Part shown: piece after piece, positions 1 through 11,437 of the stretch
How positions within the stretch are numbered: position 1 is the stretch's first letter
Layout of the letters: the number at the start of each line of letters is the position of its first letter
From: Daphnia carinata
Taxonomy: Eukaryota > Arthropoda > Branchiopoda > Diplostraca > Daphniidae
Length of the DNA stretch: 64,000 bases
Direction of reading: 5' to 3'
Assembly (NCBI RefSeq): GCF_022539665.2
Contig: NC_081336.1
Coordinates: 9,028,778 to 9,092,777 of the forward strand
Made by a program: the position numbers and the translations under genes
The notes under the pieces: model-generated
The model's input: only the letters and a program-made list of their open reading frames with translations
Told to the model about the DNA's origin: nothing
The model's database searches: none

Positions 1-760
1 AATATTACTGCTCCCATTAAAAAGGGCTGTTAAAGAGTACCTTTTGGATAACTTCACAAAATATGAGTTCCTGTACTGCAATACGAAAGTGGTGTAACTG
101 CACATTCAAGAACAGTAAGTTCATTTCACAATTCAATTCAAAGCCTGCAAATTGTAGGTCTCAAATTTGAATGCTAGTTAAACTGAGTGGTTCAGTCCTT
201 AGTTTTTCATGCTAACAGCTTTTAAAGTAAAAAACAAATAAATACAAAAAGTTATTTATAATTAAGTGTTAATAATTACAAAAAATAAATAAACAAATGA
301 CTGTTTATAGCGTAATGGCAGACTTCGACACTACTGCCACTACTGTCTAGTATCAGGACTCATGACGTGCAAGTTGACTACTCAGGCGGCTCAATAGTCG
401 CTGTAGACCACGCTTTTAGATTCCATCAAATGTATCTTTGAGGTAAACGGGGCTATTAATAGCTTAGCTTTTACCTTTAGCCTACTGGGAATGTATAGGA
501 AACTGACGCCATTACAGCAGGAATGGAAGCCCCAGGTAATTGTTTGATTGTCGCCAAACCAAGTATTTACAAGAAGCATCGCTAAGACTTCCAATTTTCT
601 GAGAAAATTCCTTCTCAGATGTAAGTTCTCTTCGATGCGCGATAAGAGGCGACGTTGTCATTGTAGTTTCGTCATAACTGCGTTTCTATTGCTTGTTTAT
701 GAAAGATATGGTAACAAATAACAACCAGTTTTATCTGTTTTCAATTTTTTCCTGTTTTTA
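1..760. repeat. distal flank of a NACHT-gene duplication unit (copy A)
   Basis: No gene is visible here. Bases 1-600 match, with substitutions and small indels, 8921-9640 and 36268-36960; shared landmarks are the start 'aatattactgctccc', the 'gtaatggcagac' stretch near 313 and the 'cattacagcaggaatggaag' stretch near 510. In the other two copies this sequence lies upstream of a NACHT gene start, so this is probably the upstream end of a further unit whose gene lies to the left of the window. Bases 610-760 weakly resemble 33605-33740. From 760 to the gene stop at 1298 I see nothing recognisable. Confidence 0.6.
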
Positions 761-1297
761 TACATTTTTTATCAGAGCAATAAATTATACTTGTACGTCA
801 TAGTGCAACGTCCTTCTTCTTACCTCGTTTGTTTTTACTTCCACCGAACCTGTTAAAAGACCAATTTGTACGTAGAGTTTTCTCTAAAACATGTTACAGA
901 TCTTCTGTGGTCGTTGTGATTTTTGAAAGGTAAAATCATCCAGATTCCCTTTCGGAACTCATTAACACAGTGTATTGCCCTATTTACCCAATTTGTTGAA
1001 AGGTTGTTCAAAGCATAAAAAGGTGGGGAGGTCTTTGGGGTTTCTTCTGCAATAGAGAGAATGATTATTCAGTTCAAGGAAACAGTCTGATAGAAATAAA
1101 GTTTGCGAGGTCAGCAAGTGCTGCTGCATATCCCGCAATAAGTTGCGGCAGCCAAAGTCTCACTGACATCAAGTGGTAGGCCACGCTAGGATAGTTCATG
1201 TGTTCTCTGTTGGGCGTCGTGAGTCGTGCTACTGAGCTAAAGAAAAAAAATTTTAAGCTAATCCAGAATTGCTTCGAAAATAAGATGAACCAATTGT

Positions 1298-4200
1298 TTA
1301 GGCAAAGCATTTGCATTCGACTTCAAATGCTTCCTCCATGGCATTAGTTATAACACCAAAGGACGGGGCCTCGTAAGTTTTGTCTAAAAACTCATTGACT
1401 TGACGTTGAATCTTTTTGCGATTTTTGGCATCCAAATGAGCGAGCATCGCTTCAACTGTCTTCTCCTCCCCTCTTAGGGCAGGATAATATATGACGGGAT
1501 TGTCATCGATTTTGTGCAGCACCAATTCTTTCACGGCATTTGGGCCCAGTTTCTCTGAAACGCATTTTAAAAATGTGTTCATTTTCGCAACGTCGTTCGT
1601 TTTGGCTTCGTTACACGGGTGGGTTAGCATCTCAGCCCATATGCTAAGCGTCTTCTGCGTTCTCGTGGAAACCTGCAAGTTCGTTATGTTTTCCACGAAT
1701 TGTTCACGTTGCTGAGCATTGCTATATTTGATTACAAATGTCAATAGGGTTAATCGTTTGTGATAAACTTTATCCGATGCCTGAAAATAAGTTTCGTGAT
1801 GTCGAAATGTTTCGTCAATGAACACGACAGCTTTTCGGTCAATAACTTGTTGAATGTCATTTCGCATTTCTTGTGGCACCATGTCCAGCCATCCGTCAGT
1901 GTCATCTCCCCACGACAAAGCTCTGAGTAAGAGGGGAAATCCGTCCACTTCGTGGACCAGCAACTTTTTCACGGCCTCCCAACCGAAAATTTCCGACACA
2001 GATTTCAATATGTCGTTCGTCGTCGTAAGTTCACAGTGTTCAAAGATGCAACTCCATACAGTGCACTTTTGTTTGCCAATCACGCAAACTGATGTGATAA
2101 GTTCGACGCATCTGCTGAGTTGCACCTCACTGCCATAGTCCAAGTAAAATCGTAAGACGTCACTGTAATGTTCAGCGATTTTGTCCCCAGACATTTTTCT
2201 AACATATTTGTCGTTGATGAACGATTCGCTTGTCATAGGCGGTACATTTTCCTTCCACTCTTTTTTAATTTCCTCTTGGCTTTCTTTTGGCAAATGTTCC
2301 AGCGCGGTTTGCAATATTTTTCGGGATAGAAAATAAACAACGTAGCCTTCATCGTCGTGGTGTAGTAAAAGTTCTTTAGCGCAATCACCTCGGAGTTTAT
2401 CCGATACGTAAGTCAAACCCTGGAAAATGCTTTCGACTGGCTGTCCAAATGTACGATAGTAAAGAGCGAGTGACGATCGCAGGAAGTGTCCCCAAAAGCT
2501 TGTCTCTATAATGGTTTCATCAGCATCCTTCATGAAATATAATTCGTCAATAACGCAATCGTTCAGATGGCTTTCACGGGCGGAAGCGCTCATACGGCGT
2601 AGACGGCTGAGCTTCAACATTCTTTCTGCATTCCTTTTTGCTATTATGGTATCATCTTTATGAGTAATGATTTTCACGAAATCCATGAATTGTGTTCCGT
2701 TAAATTTCCTTAAAAGATCACTTGACAACAGAGGAAAATTGTCGCTTTCCGGCAATGGGCCATCCGTAAGCAAGCGCTTGGTGAAGGGACCAGCGCCTTC
2801 TATTGATAATAATCCCTGCAGATTTTCGGCATCGATTTGTTTGAAAATATTTAATACTATTCCGTTTTTTTGGAAAATCAGGTCATGCAGACATTTGTAG
2901 TCTACAACGCCATTTCGATCGACGACCACCTTGGCCATGGTGTTGAATAATTTTTCCGACCTGCAACCGTCGAAAATGGAAAACCACGGCATACCAGTAA
3001 TCATCCAGGAATTGTACTTCCTAAATGATTCTACTGCTCGATAAGCTTGAGAATTCGGTGGTAGCTTAGGTTTGGTTATTAACATGTCAAGTAAATAATC
3101 ATGCCCTAATTCTTTCTTGACGGCCTTCAATATCAGTTGAAACATTTCTGCGTTTTGCGATTTCAGGGCGGGATCAAGTGACCGGTGAATGAATGTGTAA
3201 CCGGATGGGTATAGCTCAGTTAAATCGTGCTCAAGTGCGTCGGGAAAAATGTCTTTGACAAAGGCCAATAGTTTGGAACAGACTTGCTCGTGATTTTTAA
3301 CAGCGGCTAAGTAAAACGGAGTGAAGCCATCAAGCACCACCTGGTGCACTGCTTCTAAAGCTGCATCGTCGTCTTCTAGCTGACGAAATCTTGCTAATAT
3401 TTGCTCGACTATGTCGACGTCACCGTAGAACGCTGCTCGATGAAGAAGAGTCATGCCATAGTCATCACTTTCCAATAGGGTGTCGAAGTCCGTCGGGATG
3501 GCGTCCTCTTTTTCTGGTCGACACGGTTGGTAAATCTTCTGAAATGCTTCCGGCTCCATTGATAAAACTCCGCCGTAACGTTGAACGATAAGAGAAGATT
3601 GTCCTAATCCGTGTAAAATATTTAGCGTTTTGGCAATTCGCCCAGTCATATGTTGTTTTTTAGACCAGAAAACTTCCGTTAGCAAATTGGCTAACTTCGA
3701 ATCGTCCGAATACGCTTTCGATTCGAACAAAAGCTTTATAAATCTTCGCAGATGACTAATATAGTTGTCATGGTTAATCAAATGTTTCAAAATTCGTTTG
3801 ATTCCAAAATCCTTTATTTCAATTAAATATTGGTCGAAAGCAACGTGATGGTTTTCCAAAAACTGAAGTAAGTCATCCATCGTTTGCTGATGCCCGTCTC
3901 GGTTCCAGCAAGAGTTTTTTTCCATGCGAAGAGAATAACGAGGGGACATAGCATCTATAAGTTGCTCTATAACACTGCACGTAGAGGGTTTGTGTGGCTC
4001 GATGTCAAAATAATTGATCAATCGTTTGAAGAGCTTGCTTTCGCTTAAAAAGATGGCCGAAATGAACGAGTGACACTTCCCCACAGTCAAGTAGAGAGCC
4101 CATTGGACTTGACGTCTATGAAATCTGGCATCGAGACAGTCACACAACAATAGGAATATATTGCCTTTCCCATTTGAAAGTGAAAAATGGAACGCATTAG

Positions 4201-7200
4201 TAAGATTATGTCCGTAACCCACTTTGCCGAGCAAAGATACCGATCGTGGCGGAATGAAGAACAAAAGCCGCGAAAACAGATTTTCAGCCAATTTCTTAAA
4301 TCGATCAGGTAATTGACGATTATCAATTTTGTTACGCCATTCTTGATCCTTATTGACCAAAGTCTTCACCATGCAATCGAAAAACACTTGAACTCCGTCG
4401 TATTGCTCTGTTGCCAAGATGTTATTCAGAATGAATTTTCGAATGGATTCATTTTCCAGCAGTTTGTTGTGACGATCGTCATCGGGATGAAATCCTTCGT
4501 AAAGATATTTGGCGACAAAATACTCGGCAAACGTCCGATGCAAGAATTTAGGTCGCATTCCATCTCCATTCGAAAACGTTAAGCCAAAATTCAGACAAAT
4601 GATAGCAAGGCTCTCTTCTTTTCGAGCCACATCATAACTGGATTCGTGCGAAGATTTCGTTGGACAAAACACTTCAAGGATATTTGTTTCTGTGATGATG
4701 GTTTCCACTGCCAATTTCGTTAAATGAGACTCGATTTTCTTATCGTAGTTTTTAATAGAAGCATCCTTATTCATATTGGAGCAGGTTTTGCTTTTCTCTT
4801 GTAGAAAGATGTTGCGTTTTGTTTCCATCAATTTGCTGTACAGACTAACTAAATCGAATTTCTGATCGTCAAGTAAATCCAACAGTTTTTGGGATACCAA
4901 TTGACCAGATTGTTGAGTTACTTCATTTTCAGCATTGCTTCGTACAACGTCGTTAACATTTTGCTGGTAGCATTCAGCGAGAATTCTGCACTGTAAAGGA
5001 ATTCCGATGAAGGCTCTTTCTTCGTCTTTTAGAGTCTCTGACACCCGTTTCACCAGCGCAACGGAAAAATCCTTGATGGGTCCATCTTTTGGCGGTGGCG
5101 ATTCTTTTGTCCAATAGCTGGTCAGGTAATTGATTTGGTCTTTTACGTCAAAGTTTTCCAAATAATAAGCCAATTGACATAATTCGTATTGCAAATGGTG
5201 GGCCATGTGGAAACGGGTAGTGACGTATTGTTGAATGCCCTTCTTTTGAATTGATTTCATCATTTGAACCGCAATTTCTTGGCAATATTTATCGATTTCA
5301 TCGTAGCCATCAAACATGAAAACGACCTGCGCGCCCGTCTCGAACCGGTGATTTAACAACGAGCGAGAAAACGAGCATTTACTGTCGACAACGTGAAGAT
5401 CATTGATGAGAAATCCAATCAAATCAGGTCTGGTTCTATCGAGTTTCAATATGGCGTCAGAATGTTCAACTAAATTCAATTTGATAACCCAACAGTCAGG
5501 TTTCTTTCTCTTTATTTCATAGTAGTAGTGCGAGAGGAGAGTCGATTTGCCTGTTCCAGCCACGCCGCATATGATGACAACCGGCTGCTCAGTCGGCTCC
5601 TCGTCAAGCTGAATCAAATGACTGTCTTCTTCAATTTTACCTGACGTTTGGTCGTTCATTTGGGTTATGTTTTTCCAAATTTTTTCGCGACGCTCGCCAT
5701 CGACCAACCACTCGATTTGACCCTGCGAACTGATTTTGCATTCCCCGTTTAGTTTTTCCACAGTACAATGCAAACTGTTGGCTAGTTCGGCGATGAAATG
5801 TTCGTTAAATGCAAATTTCATTCGTCTTTTGATGTAAAGGGATTTCTCGAAACGGGTTGAATCGAACGATGGAATGATGATTTGTCGTCCTTCAGGACGT
5901 AGAAGCTCTTCTAAGAAATGACTGGAAAGGAGCTGTTCCGGTTTGGTTCCAACTAAACGCCCAACAGTTTCATTCTCCCCTTGGAATGAAACTATTTTCG
6001 ACAGCATCTGTTGCTTGAAGGGTTCATCCAGTTGCGTGTACTCGATTTCATCGCTGACATGATAGGCGATTGCAGCTTTCTTGCGACTGATAACCATCAC
6101 CTTATTCCTTTTTGCCTTCCCTTCATCACCTAGAAATAGTTTTGCAAAAGGATCGTCTTGTAGCGGCTGCTCGCCATCATCGCAAACGATTAGGAGAAAA
6201 TGCCCAGAATCATTCGGTAATTGAAATACATTGTTCCATCTCTCCGCGTCTTCCTTAAATTGTAATTGCCTAGATGATATCACCAGGTGACTAATTGATG
6301 CCTTGTGTTCCCGTTCCAGTATAGGAAAGGCCGTAATAACCTTGACGGCCGTATGTCTCGGTGATGATGTGGTAATGCGCTCAATCGTGTTGCTACTGTT
6401 CAACAATTTGTTTAGTTTTTTGGCCATGTCTAGCTTGGCGCCTTCGTTAAACCCCACATCCTTTTCTAATTGTGTCTGGTACTCTTTTGACATCTTTGTA
6501 ACACCATTTAATAAAATCTCCTTGGCTTCTTTTGAAGTTAGCCAAACGCCCCTTTCCATTGCCTCCTGTAAAGCATCCGGTATTTCTTTCATCAAGCGGA
6601 TCGTTTGCTGGGAGCAATCTTTCTCAGGGTAGTACTTGCTCACATCTTCAGTTTGTAAAATCTTTTCAAATTGCTCTTCGTTTGGCATGTTCCCCACAAA
6701 CACGAATTTGTCAAGGAATGCATCAAGGTCTGCGTCCTCGATTTTTAACGGTAGCCGATTTTCCGTTTCAGCACCCGTTTCCCTTTTTCCGAATGTGTTA
6801 TTCAATTTGAATGTCCAGTTTTTCCAATCGTCATTTCCCACCCGTTCGCAGAGAACTTGACGTAGTTCTTTAGCTCCATCGGACAGCCTTTCAACTTCGT
6901 TTACAAAGTCTTGATGGAATTTTTTCGTTTTCAAATCAATGACGCTTTCCTTGATTAAAGCAACGTGATAGCTGCTAAAGATTCCGGTTCTTACATCAGT
7001 TGTTTTTTTTTCTTGCACGCAGACTTGCAACTGTTTGGCAAGACGATCTAAGTCTGACGACCAATCGTTTGCCGCTTTTCTTCGAAATTCTTCAGTGAAC
7101 TTCAGTTGATAACAAACTGTCTTTTGTTGTGGACCGAACTTTAAAATGTCTTCAGGTTGGTCATTAATCGACTCCAACTCGATCCCATTCTTCGTGACAT

Positions 7201-7684
7201 CATTCGAATCAACACCGATATTGGTGCAAATGATGCAGTCGTGAATGTCTTCGGCTCTCCTTCTTATCATGCAGAACGAAGAGACATATTTTGGTAAGCT
7301 GAAATCGCCATCGTCTTGGAGGAGGTGAATCGCCTTTATCTTCTCCTTCTCGTTTTGTTTGTGTTTGGCCTGCAGGTAGCGATAGCGCCAAAGTTTACCT
7401 TCAGGTGTTTCGTCTGGGACTTGATATCGGAAAATCAAGTCGTCAAATTTACCGCCCAGGTCTTCCCTTTCCTTGGCCAATTCAAATCTGTAACCGGCCC
7501 CGAGTGCTCGGATGCAAAACAACGCCAACAACTTTGATTCAAATTTCAAACCGTGAGTTGCATCAGGTACCTTTTTCGTTCTGTTTCCCTTTTTAGCCGT
7601 TGACGCTGAGGTGTTGCTCGATACGCTGACGTCCTCATTGTGACCAGAGCCTGGCCCATCATTCTTCTTTTTTTCTGATGCCAT
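1298..7684 (-). CDS. NACHT-domain NLR-like protein with N-terminal nuclease-like domain and ankyrin-type repeats
   Basis: Single open frame of 2139 codons if read from the Met codon at 7717. The Met at codon 12 (7684) is preferred because the second copy at 34.8 kb has a stop just before the equivalent MASEK. In the 2139 numbering: residues ~55-240 carry GKFDDLIF (D92, D93) and YLQAKHK (Q116, K118), the spacing of a PD-(D/E)XK or Cap4/Mrr-like nuclease. A P-loop GVAGTGKST starts at ~718 and a Walker B FMFDGYDE lies at ~800, which define a NACHT/STAND ATPase. Ankyrin-like repeats begin near 1420 (TLLHRAAFYGDVDIV), and the tail has degenerate repeats built on KELLLHHDD, KKLLVHEVD and KELVLHKIDD. 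No signal peptide or membrane segment is visible, so it is probably cytosolic. The absence of introns is unlike its neighbours. An immune-sensor role is inferred from architecture only. Confidence 0.85.
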   Translation of the reverse strand: MASEKKKNDGPGSGHNEDVSVSSNTSASTAKKGNRTKKVPDATHGLKFESKLLALFCIRALGAGYRFELAKEREDLGGKFDDLIFRYQVPDETPEGKLWRYRYLQAKHKQNEKEKIKAIHLLQDDGDFSLPKYVSSFCMIRRRAEDIHDCIICTNIGVDSNDVTKNGIELESINDQPEDILKFGPQQKTVCYQLKFTEEFRRKAANDWSSDLDRLAKQLQVCVQEKKTTDVRTGIFSSYHVALIKESVIDLKTKKFHQDFVNEVERLSDGAKELRQVLCERVGNDDWKNWTFKLNNTFGKRETGAETENRLPLKIEDADLDAFLDKFVFVGNMPNEEQFEKILQTEDVSKYYPEKDCSQQTIRLMKEIPDALQEAMERGVWLTSKEAKEILLNGVTKMSKEYQTQLEKDVGFNEGAKLDMAKKLNKLLNSSNTIERITTSSPRHTAVKVITAFPILEREHKASISHLVISSRQLQFKEDAERWNNVFQLPNDSGHFLLIVCDDGEQPLQDDPFAKLFLGDEGKAKRNKVMVISRKKAAIAYHVSDEIEYTQLDEPFKQQMLSKIVSFQGENETVGRLVGTKPEQLLSSHFLEELLRPEGRQIIIPSFDSTRFEKSLYIKRRMKFAFNEHFIAELANSLHCTVEKLNGECKISSQGQIEWLVDGERREKIWKNITQMNDQTSGKIEEDSHLIQLDEEPTEQPVVIICGVAGTGKSTLLSHYYYEIKRKKPDCWVIKLNLVEHSDAILKLDRTRPDLIGFLINDLHVVDSKCSFSRSLLNHRFETGAQVVFMFDGYDEIDKYCQEIAVQMMKSIQKKGIQQYVTTRFHMAHHLQYELCQLAYYLENFDVKDQINYLTSYWTKESPPPKDGPIKDFSVALVKRVSETLKDEERAFIGIPLQCRILAECYQQNVNDVVRSNAENEVTQQSGQLVSQKLLDLLDDQKFDLVSLYSKLMETKRNIFLQEKSKTCSNMNKDASIKNYDKKIESHLTKLAVETIITETNILEVFCPTKSSHESSYDVARKEESLAIICLNFGLTFSNGDGMRPKFLHRTFAEYFVAKYLYEGFHPDDDRHNKLLENESIRKFILNNILATEQYDGVQVFFDCMVKTLVNKDQEWRNKIDNRQLPDRFKKLAENLFSRLLFFIPPRSVSLLGKVGYGHNLTNAFHFSLSNGKGNIFLLLCDCLDARFHRRQVQWALYLTVGKCHSFISAIFLSESKLFKRLINYFDIEPHKPSTCSVIEQLIDAMSPRYSLRMEKNSCWNRDGHQQTMDDLLQFLENHHVAFDQYLIEIKDFGIKRILKHLINHDNYISHLRRFIKLLFESKAYSDDSKLANLLTEVFWSKKQHMTGRIAKTLNILHGLGQSSLIVQRYGGVLSMEPEAFQKIYQPCRPEKEDAIPTDFDTLLESDDYGMTLLHRAAFYGDVDIVEQILARFRQLEDDDAALEAVHQVVLDGFTPFYLAAVKNHEQVCSKLLAFVKDIFPDALEHDLTELYPSGYTFIHRSLDPALKSQNAEMFQLILKAVKKELGHDYLLDMLITKPKLPPNSQAYRAVESFRKYNSWMITGMPWFSIFDGCRSEKLFNTMAKVVVDRNGVVDYKCLHDLIFQKNGIVLNIFKQIDAENLQGLLSIEGAGPFTKRLLTDGPLPESDNFPLLSSDLLRKFNGTQFMDFVKIITHKDDTIIAKRNAERMLKLSRLRRMSASARESHLNDCVIDELYFMKDADETIIETSFWGHFLRSSLALYYRTFGQPVESIFQGLTYVSDKLRGDCAKELLLHHDDEGYVVYFLSRKILQTALEHLPKESQEEIKKEWKENVPPMTSESFINDKYVRKMSGDKIAEHYSDVLRFYLDYGSEVQLSRCVELITSVCVIGKQKCTVWSCIFEHCELTTTNDILKSVSEIFGWEAVKKLLVHEVDGFPLLLRALSWGDDTDGWLDMVPQEMRNDIQQVIDRKAVVFIDETFRHHETYFQASDKVYHKRLTLLTFVIKYSNAQQREQFVENITNLQVSTRTQKTLSIWAEMLTHPCNEAKTNDVAKMNTFLKCVSEKLGPNAVKELVLHKIDDNPVIYYPALRGEEKTVEAMLAHLDAKNRKKIQRQVNEFLDKTYEAPSFGVITNAMEEAFEVECKCFA

Positions 7685-7717
7685 TTCGCAAAGTATCGGA
7701 CAGTTTTTTTTAACCAA

Positions 7718-8880
7718 TAAGGAGGAAACCCCTAAATGGAATGTAAAATGATTTCACTGCCTTGATTTGAAGTCTTGCTTTAAATAAAATGTTACCACTT
7801 TTGTCGAGGCTAAAGACTTTTATCTTGGCAGATAATGCCAATAGAAGATAACGTTATCTCGATGGACTCCGGTGGATTTCAGTCCTTTTTTGAAGACGAT
7901 CCAACACTAAAAATTGCAAAGACTAGCAAAGAGAACACAACGCTGGTCACCAGTTTATTGCGTGATTCTTTGTGCTTTGTGCCCCCTCCTGCACCGAGTG
8001 ACTTGATTTGAGTTTGTTCGCGGGCAGTGGGGGTTACTAAATAAGATCAGCTTCCTTACCTTGTTAGAGATTACTGATGATGACGATCAATCAACAAACG
8101 GGTCGTATCACGAAGAAATGCGCTCGTCAAAATTCACAGTTTAACAAAGTTGGCGAGCTGCAACTTTTTGAAACATTGTTAAGCAACAAACGATACAGAA
8201 ATGCCAAGAAACTTTACCATTACCCGCATGTAGTTCGATGGTTATCAATTCATGTTTTGGCCAGCACATTGCAGCGAAAGGAGGATATTTGTAAGATTAA
8301 TACCTCGCTTAATTGAGTTCTTGGAATGGATGTATTCCGGGTCTTCTGTTATTTTTAGAGACATTCGAATTCGGAAAGGGGCTGTTCAAAGAGGCGCTCC
8401 ACAAGCAAAATGTTCCTGTATCAGAAACGCCTGTTTGTTGACGAAATTGGTAACACTGCCATTGATTAGCTTATAGTTCTTCTGAATCAACTTTTTATGT
8501 TCAAATGTACGAAGAAACACTGAACTAGATGCACTTCTCCCAATAAGATCATTGTGATCAAATCCACCTGAATACCAATGACATTAGTTGAGAAACAATG
8601 TGAGGATATTAAAAATTATGACTGAATTTGAACCTGTCATCATGGATTTATGCAAGCTGCTTGGTGAAATATCCTCTGATTGGTGCTGGGCTGCCTTATC
8701 TGTAACCAGACTGCTTTGAAATTATCATTCAGATTAACTTTAATGCATAAGGTTGATGATGAATGTAACACAGCCGAGAAGATGCATGTCATCCACTATC
8801 TTTTGAAACATCATTTGGTTGATTCTCTGTGCTTTCCACTAATGGCAGCACTTTTCTGTCTCAGGTGCCTAGGGTGTTAG
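7718..8880. repeat. upstream flank of the NACHT gene, duplicated at 34.8-36.25 kb
   Basis: No supported gene. Much of this interval aligns with 34801-36240 in the same orientation. Shared blocks include the stretch near 8040 ('cagcttccttaccttgtta'), the one near 8100 ('caacaaacgggtc') and the one near 8880. It is the promoter side of the minus-strand NACHT gene, and its conservation marks the extent of the duplicated unit. Short open frames here (8077-8316, 8252-8476) are not conserved as frames in the other copy. Confidence 0.6.
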
Positions 8881-8920
8881 CATACGAGGGAGTCTATAAA
8901 CATACAGAATGTAATAAAGA

Positions 8921-9640
8921 AGAATATTACTACTCCCGTGAAAAGGAGCTAATAATGAGCATGTTTTGGATAAAATGACAAAATGTGAGTGAAGTTCATG
9001 TCCTGCAAATACAAAAACAGTGTAACTGCAGATTCAAGAACAGTAAGTTCATCTCACAATTTGTTTCAAAGCCTGAAAATTGTACATTTGAAATCTGAAT
9101 GCTAGTTAAGCTGAGTAGTTCAATGAGGCACAGAATCGTTGTTTGTTCTATACCCTTACTCAGCCCTTATAGCCTTTGAAGCTTACAGCTTTTGACGCTA
9201 TAAAAGTAAACAAAAAGTTATTGATAATTAAGTATTTGTAATAACAATAAATAAATAAATAAATAGATAAATAAATAAATAAACAAATGACGGCTTGGCG
9301 CGTAATGGCAGACATCGACACTACTGCCACTACAGTCTGGTATCAGGACTCAGGATGTGCAAGTTGACCACTCAGGCGTCTCGAGTAGTTGGTGTAGGCC
9401 ACGTTTTTAGATTCCATCAAGTGTATGTTTGAGGTCAACGATACCATTAATAGCTTAGCATTTACCTTTAGCCTCCTGGGAAAGTAAGGAAGAATTTGGC
9501 TGTTGGTCGTAATAACGAGTGTTGTTGTCTACAAAGCTGACGTCATTCCAGCAGGAATGGAAGCCCTAGGCAATTGTTTGATTGCCGCCAAACCAATAAG
9601 TGGGTAACAAAAATTACACGATCGATTGATAATCGATTAG
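8921..9640. repeat. distal flank of NACHT unit (copy B)
   Basis: Aligns with 1-600 and 36268-36960 in the same orientation, closing unit B. It contains the tetranucleotide run at 9245-9293. From 9640 to about 11370 I see only AT-rich intergenic DNA, a C-rich patch near 10725-10740 and a G9 tract near 10177; no gene is supported there. Confidence 0.6.
9245..9293. repeat. (TAAA)n simple repeat
   Basis: Roughly eleven tandem TAAA units with one TAGA variant. Copies A and C carry shorter versions of the same AT-rich segment (near 280 and 36600), so the repeat expanded after the unit duplicated. Confidence 0.9.
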
Positions 9641-11372
9641 ACTTTCCTATTTTTCTTACTTCATAGTTAATCCTACGTTTGGAAATTTCGAGTAACTTTG
9701 CTACTATACATCGAGATGAACACTTACAACAGACTCGTTGGAACACCCAAATGTTATCCCAGCAGCGAAGCGTCGAATGTAATCATCATTATTCCGATCG
9801 ACGTGACGGGACCAATTGCGTCGCCAGAATAGAAAGACCTACACACCTGTGCACAATTCTATAATTCTTCTTTCAATTCTTTTTTTTTACCCTATATTTC
9901 CTAGTAAACAATTCTTCTCAATACAAAACTCTGTTAAGTGTCATTGGCTTGGCCAGTGCAACGCTGTTATTGTTGATATCTTCTACAACCATCAGCTGCA
10001 AAATCTGATCCAAACATTTAAATACAATTCAAATGCAATTCCCAATGTAAAATTCAATATGGAAACGAGGAATGGACCATAATAGGAAACATTTCATATT
10101 TCGATTGCCATTTTTTTAGAATAACTGTTTTATTTTGTTCGTTGTGAGTTGGCAATGCTGTCTAGGAACTGGAGGGTGGGGGGGGGATGTAAAAAAGCGC
10201 TAAATTGCGCTCACTAACTCACCAGTTTCATCATCGCCAATTCAATTGACATCCACGAAGGACGTGTTACACGTCGTTTTCTACTCGTCTCACTTTCCGT
10301 TTGCATTTTGTAAAAAGTCAAGTGTTGATGACTCCACATTTGGCTGCATCAATTAAATGTTCAAATCAGATGTGTCAAGCGGAACTTGAGGCAGTGGACC
10401 ATCTGGACAAATTGTGTTTGTAGACTGGCTTGTATTCACGTAGTGCATCACTTAGCTAATGACTGACTAGAGTGAAAATGAAAATCGGCCATGGCAACGT
10501 GGTCAGCTGATGGAGAGTCATTTGGCGCCATTGACGGGAATGAAGCAGCCATGTCCTAATTGCCCAATGGAAACCTGATAGTTCATCGATGGCTGTGCTG
10601 CATTCGAATGCAATTCATAGCGGTAGAAGTTCTCTTAATTCATTTCCAGGTCAGTTTTTCGTTATGTGTTTCTTTCGTTTTGCATGCGTCATCGCGTTCA
10701 TACTTTTCAGAAGAACCTGAATTCCCTCCTCCTCCCTCCCTGCTCTCTCCAAATCGTTTGGCAGTGATGTTTTCAAATTGCAACCGTTTAGGTTTTTTTC
10801 CTTACATTAATTTTCAAGAGATCCTTGAAAATGATGCAGTTTAAGAATGCGTTGTATGCACCTTTTTTTCGCTCTTAAATCGTCGGCATTGCCTTTCAGT
10901 GCATTCTTTTCTGGCCATTTTGGGCGCCATTTCTGCTTCGTTGTCGTCATAGAGCTATTGTATTGTTGATATTGTATTGGTCGAATAGGTCTTCAATGCA
11001 AGCGCTCTGTGTTTTGGTTAGAAATGGGTAAGGATTAGCTGTTATGCCAATCATTTAGTGGCTTGGCAGAATTGTTTGAAGAACTATCTCATTTTCTTAC
11101 CGACTTCACTTGATTTTTCGCTTTTTGTTTCCCCAAACTTTTGAAGGTCACACCAGGAAAAGTGGCATTTTCTCGGCAGATGTCTGCTCGTTTAAAAATC
11201 GTTAGATCAAATGTATACAAGCAGACGATTTGGCTAAAAACAAATGGACAGACATTGTCAGTCATGTAATTTAAGGGTTTTAAAAAATCATCAAAATACT
11301 TCAATTTTTACATGGCTGTACTGTCATGTGAACTACGCAATTTGGTCAATTTGCTAAATCCGCATCGTACAC

Positions 11373-11437
11373 AGCCAAAACTGATTAAAACAGATCAAGA
11401 TTAAAACAATCTTGATCTGTTTTAATCAGTTTTGGCT
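11373..11437. repeat. perfect 30-bp inverted repeat with 5-nt loop
   Basis: Bases 11373-11402 are the exact reverse complement of 11408-11437, separated by AAAAC. There is no flanking GC-rich/T-run context of a simple terminator and no gene within 750 bp. It could be the core of a small foldback element: short related stretches 'ggctgtactgt' (11313) and 'agccgtactgt' (11493) flank it. From 11440 to 12216 no gene is seen. Confidence 0.85.

Noticed and set aside
1854-6860. Plus-strand ORFs of 66-109 codons inside the NACHT gene
   Set aside because: They are antisense shadows of the 6.4 kb minus frame without domains or splice context.
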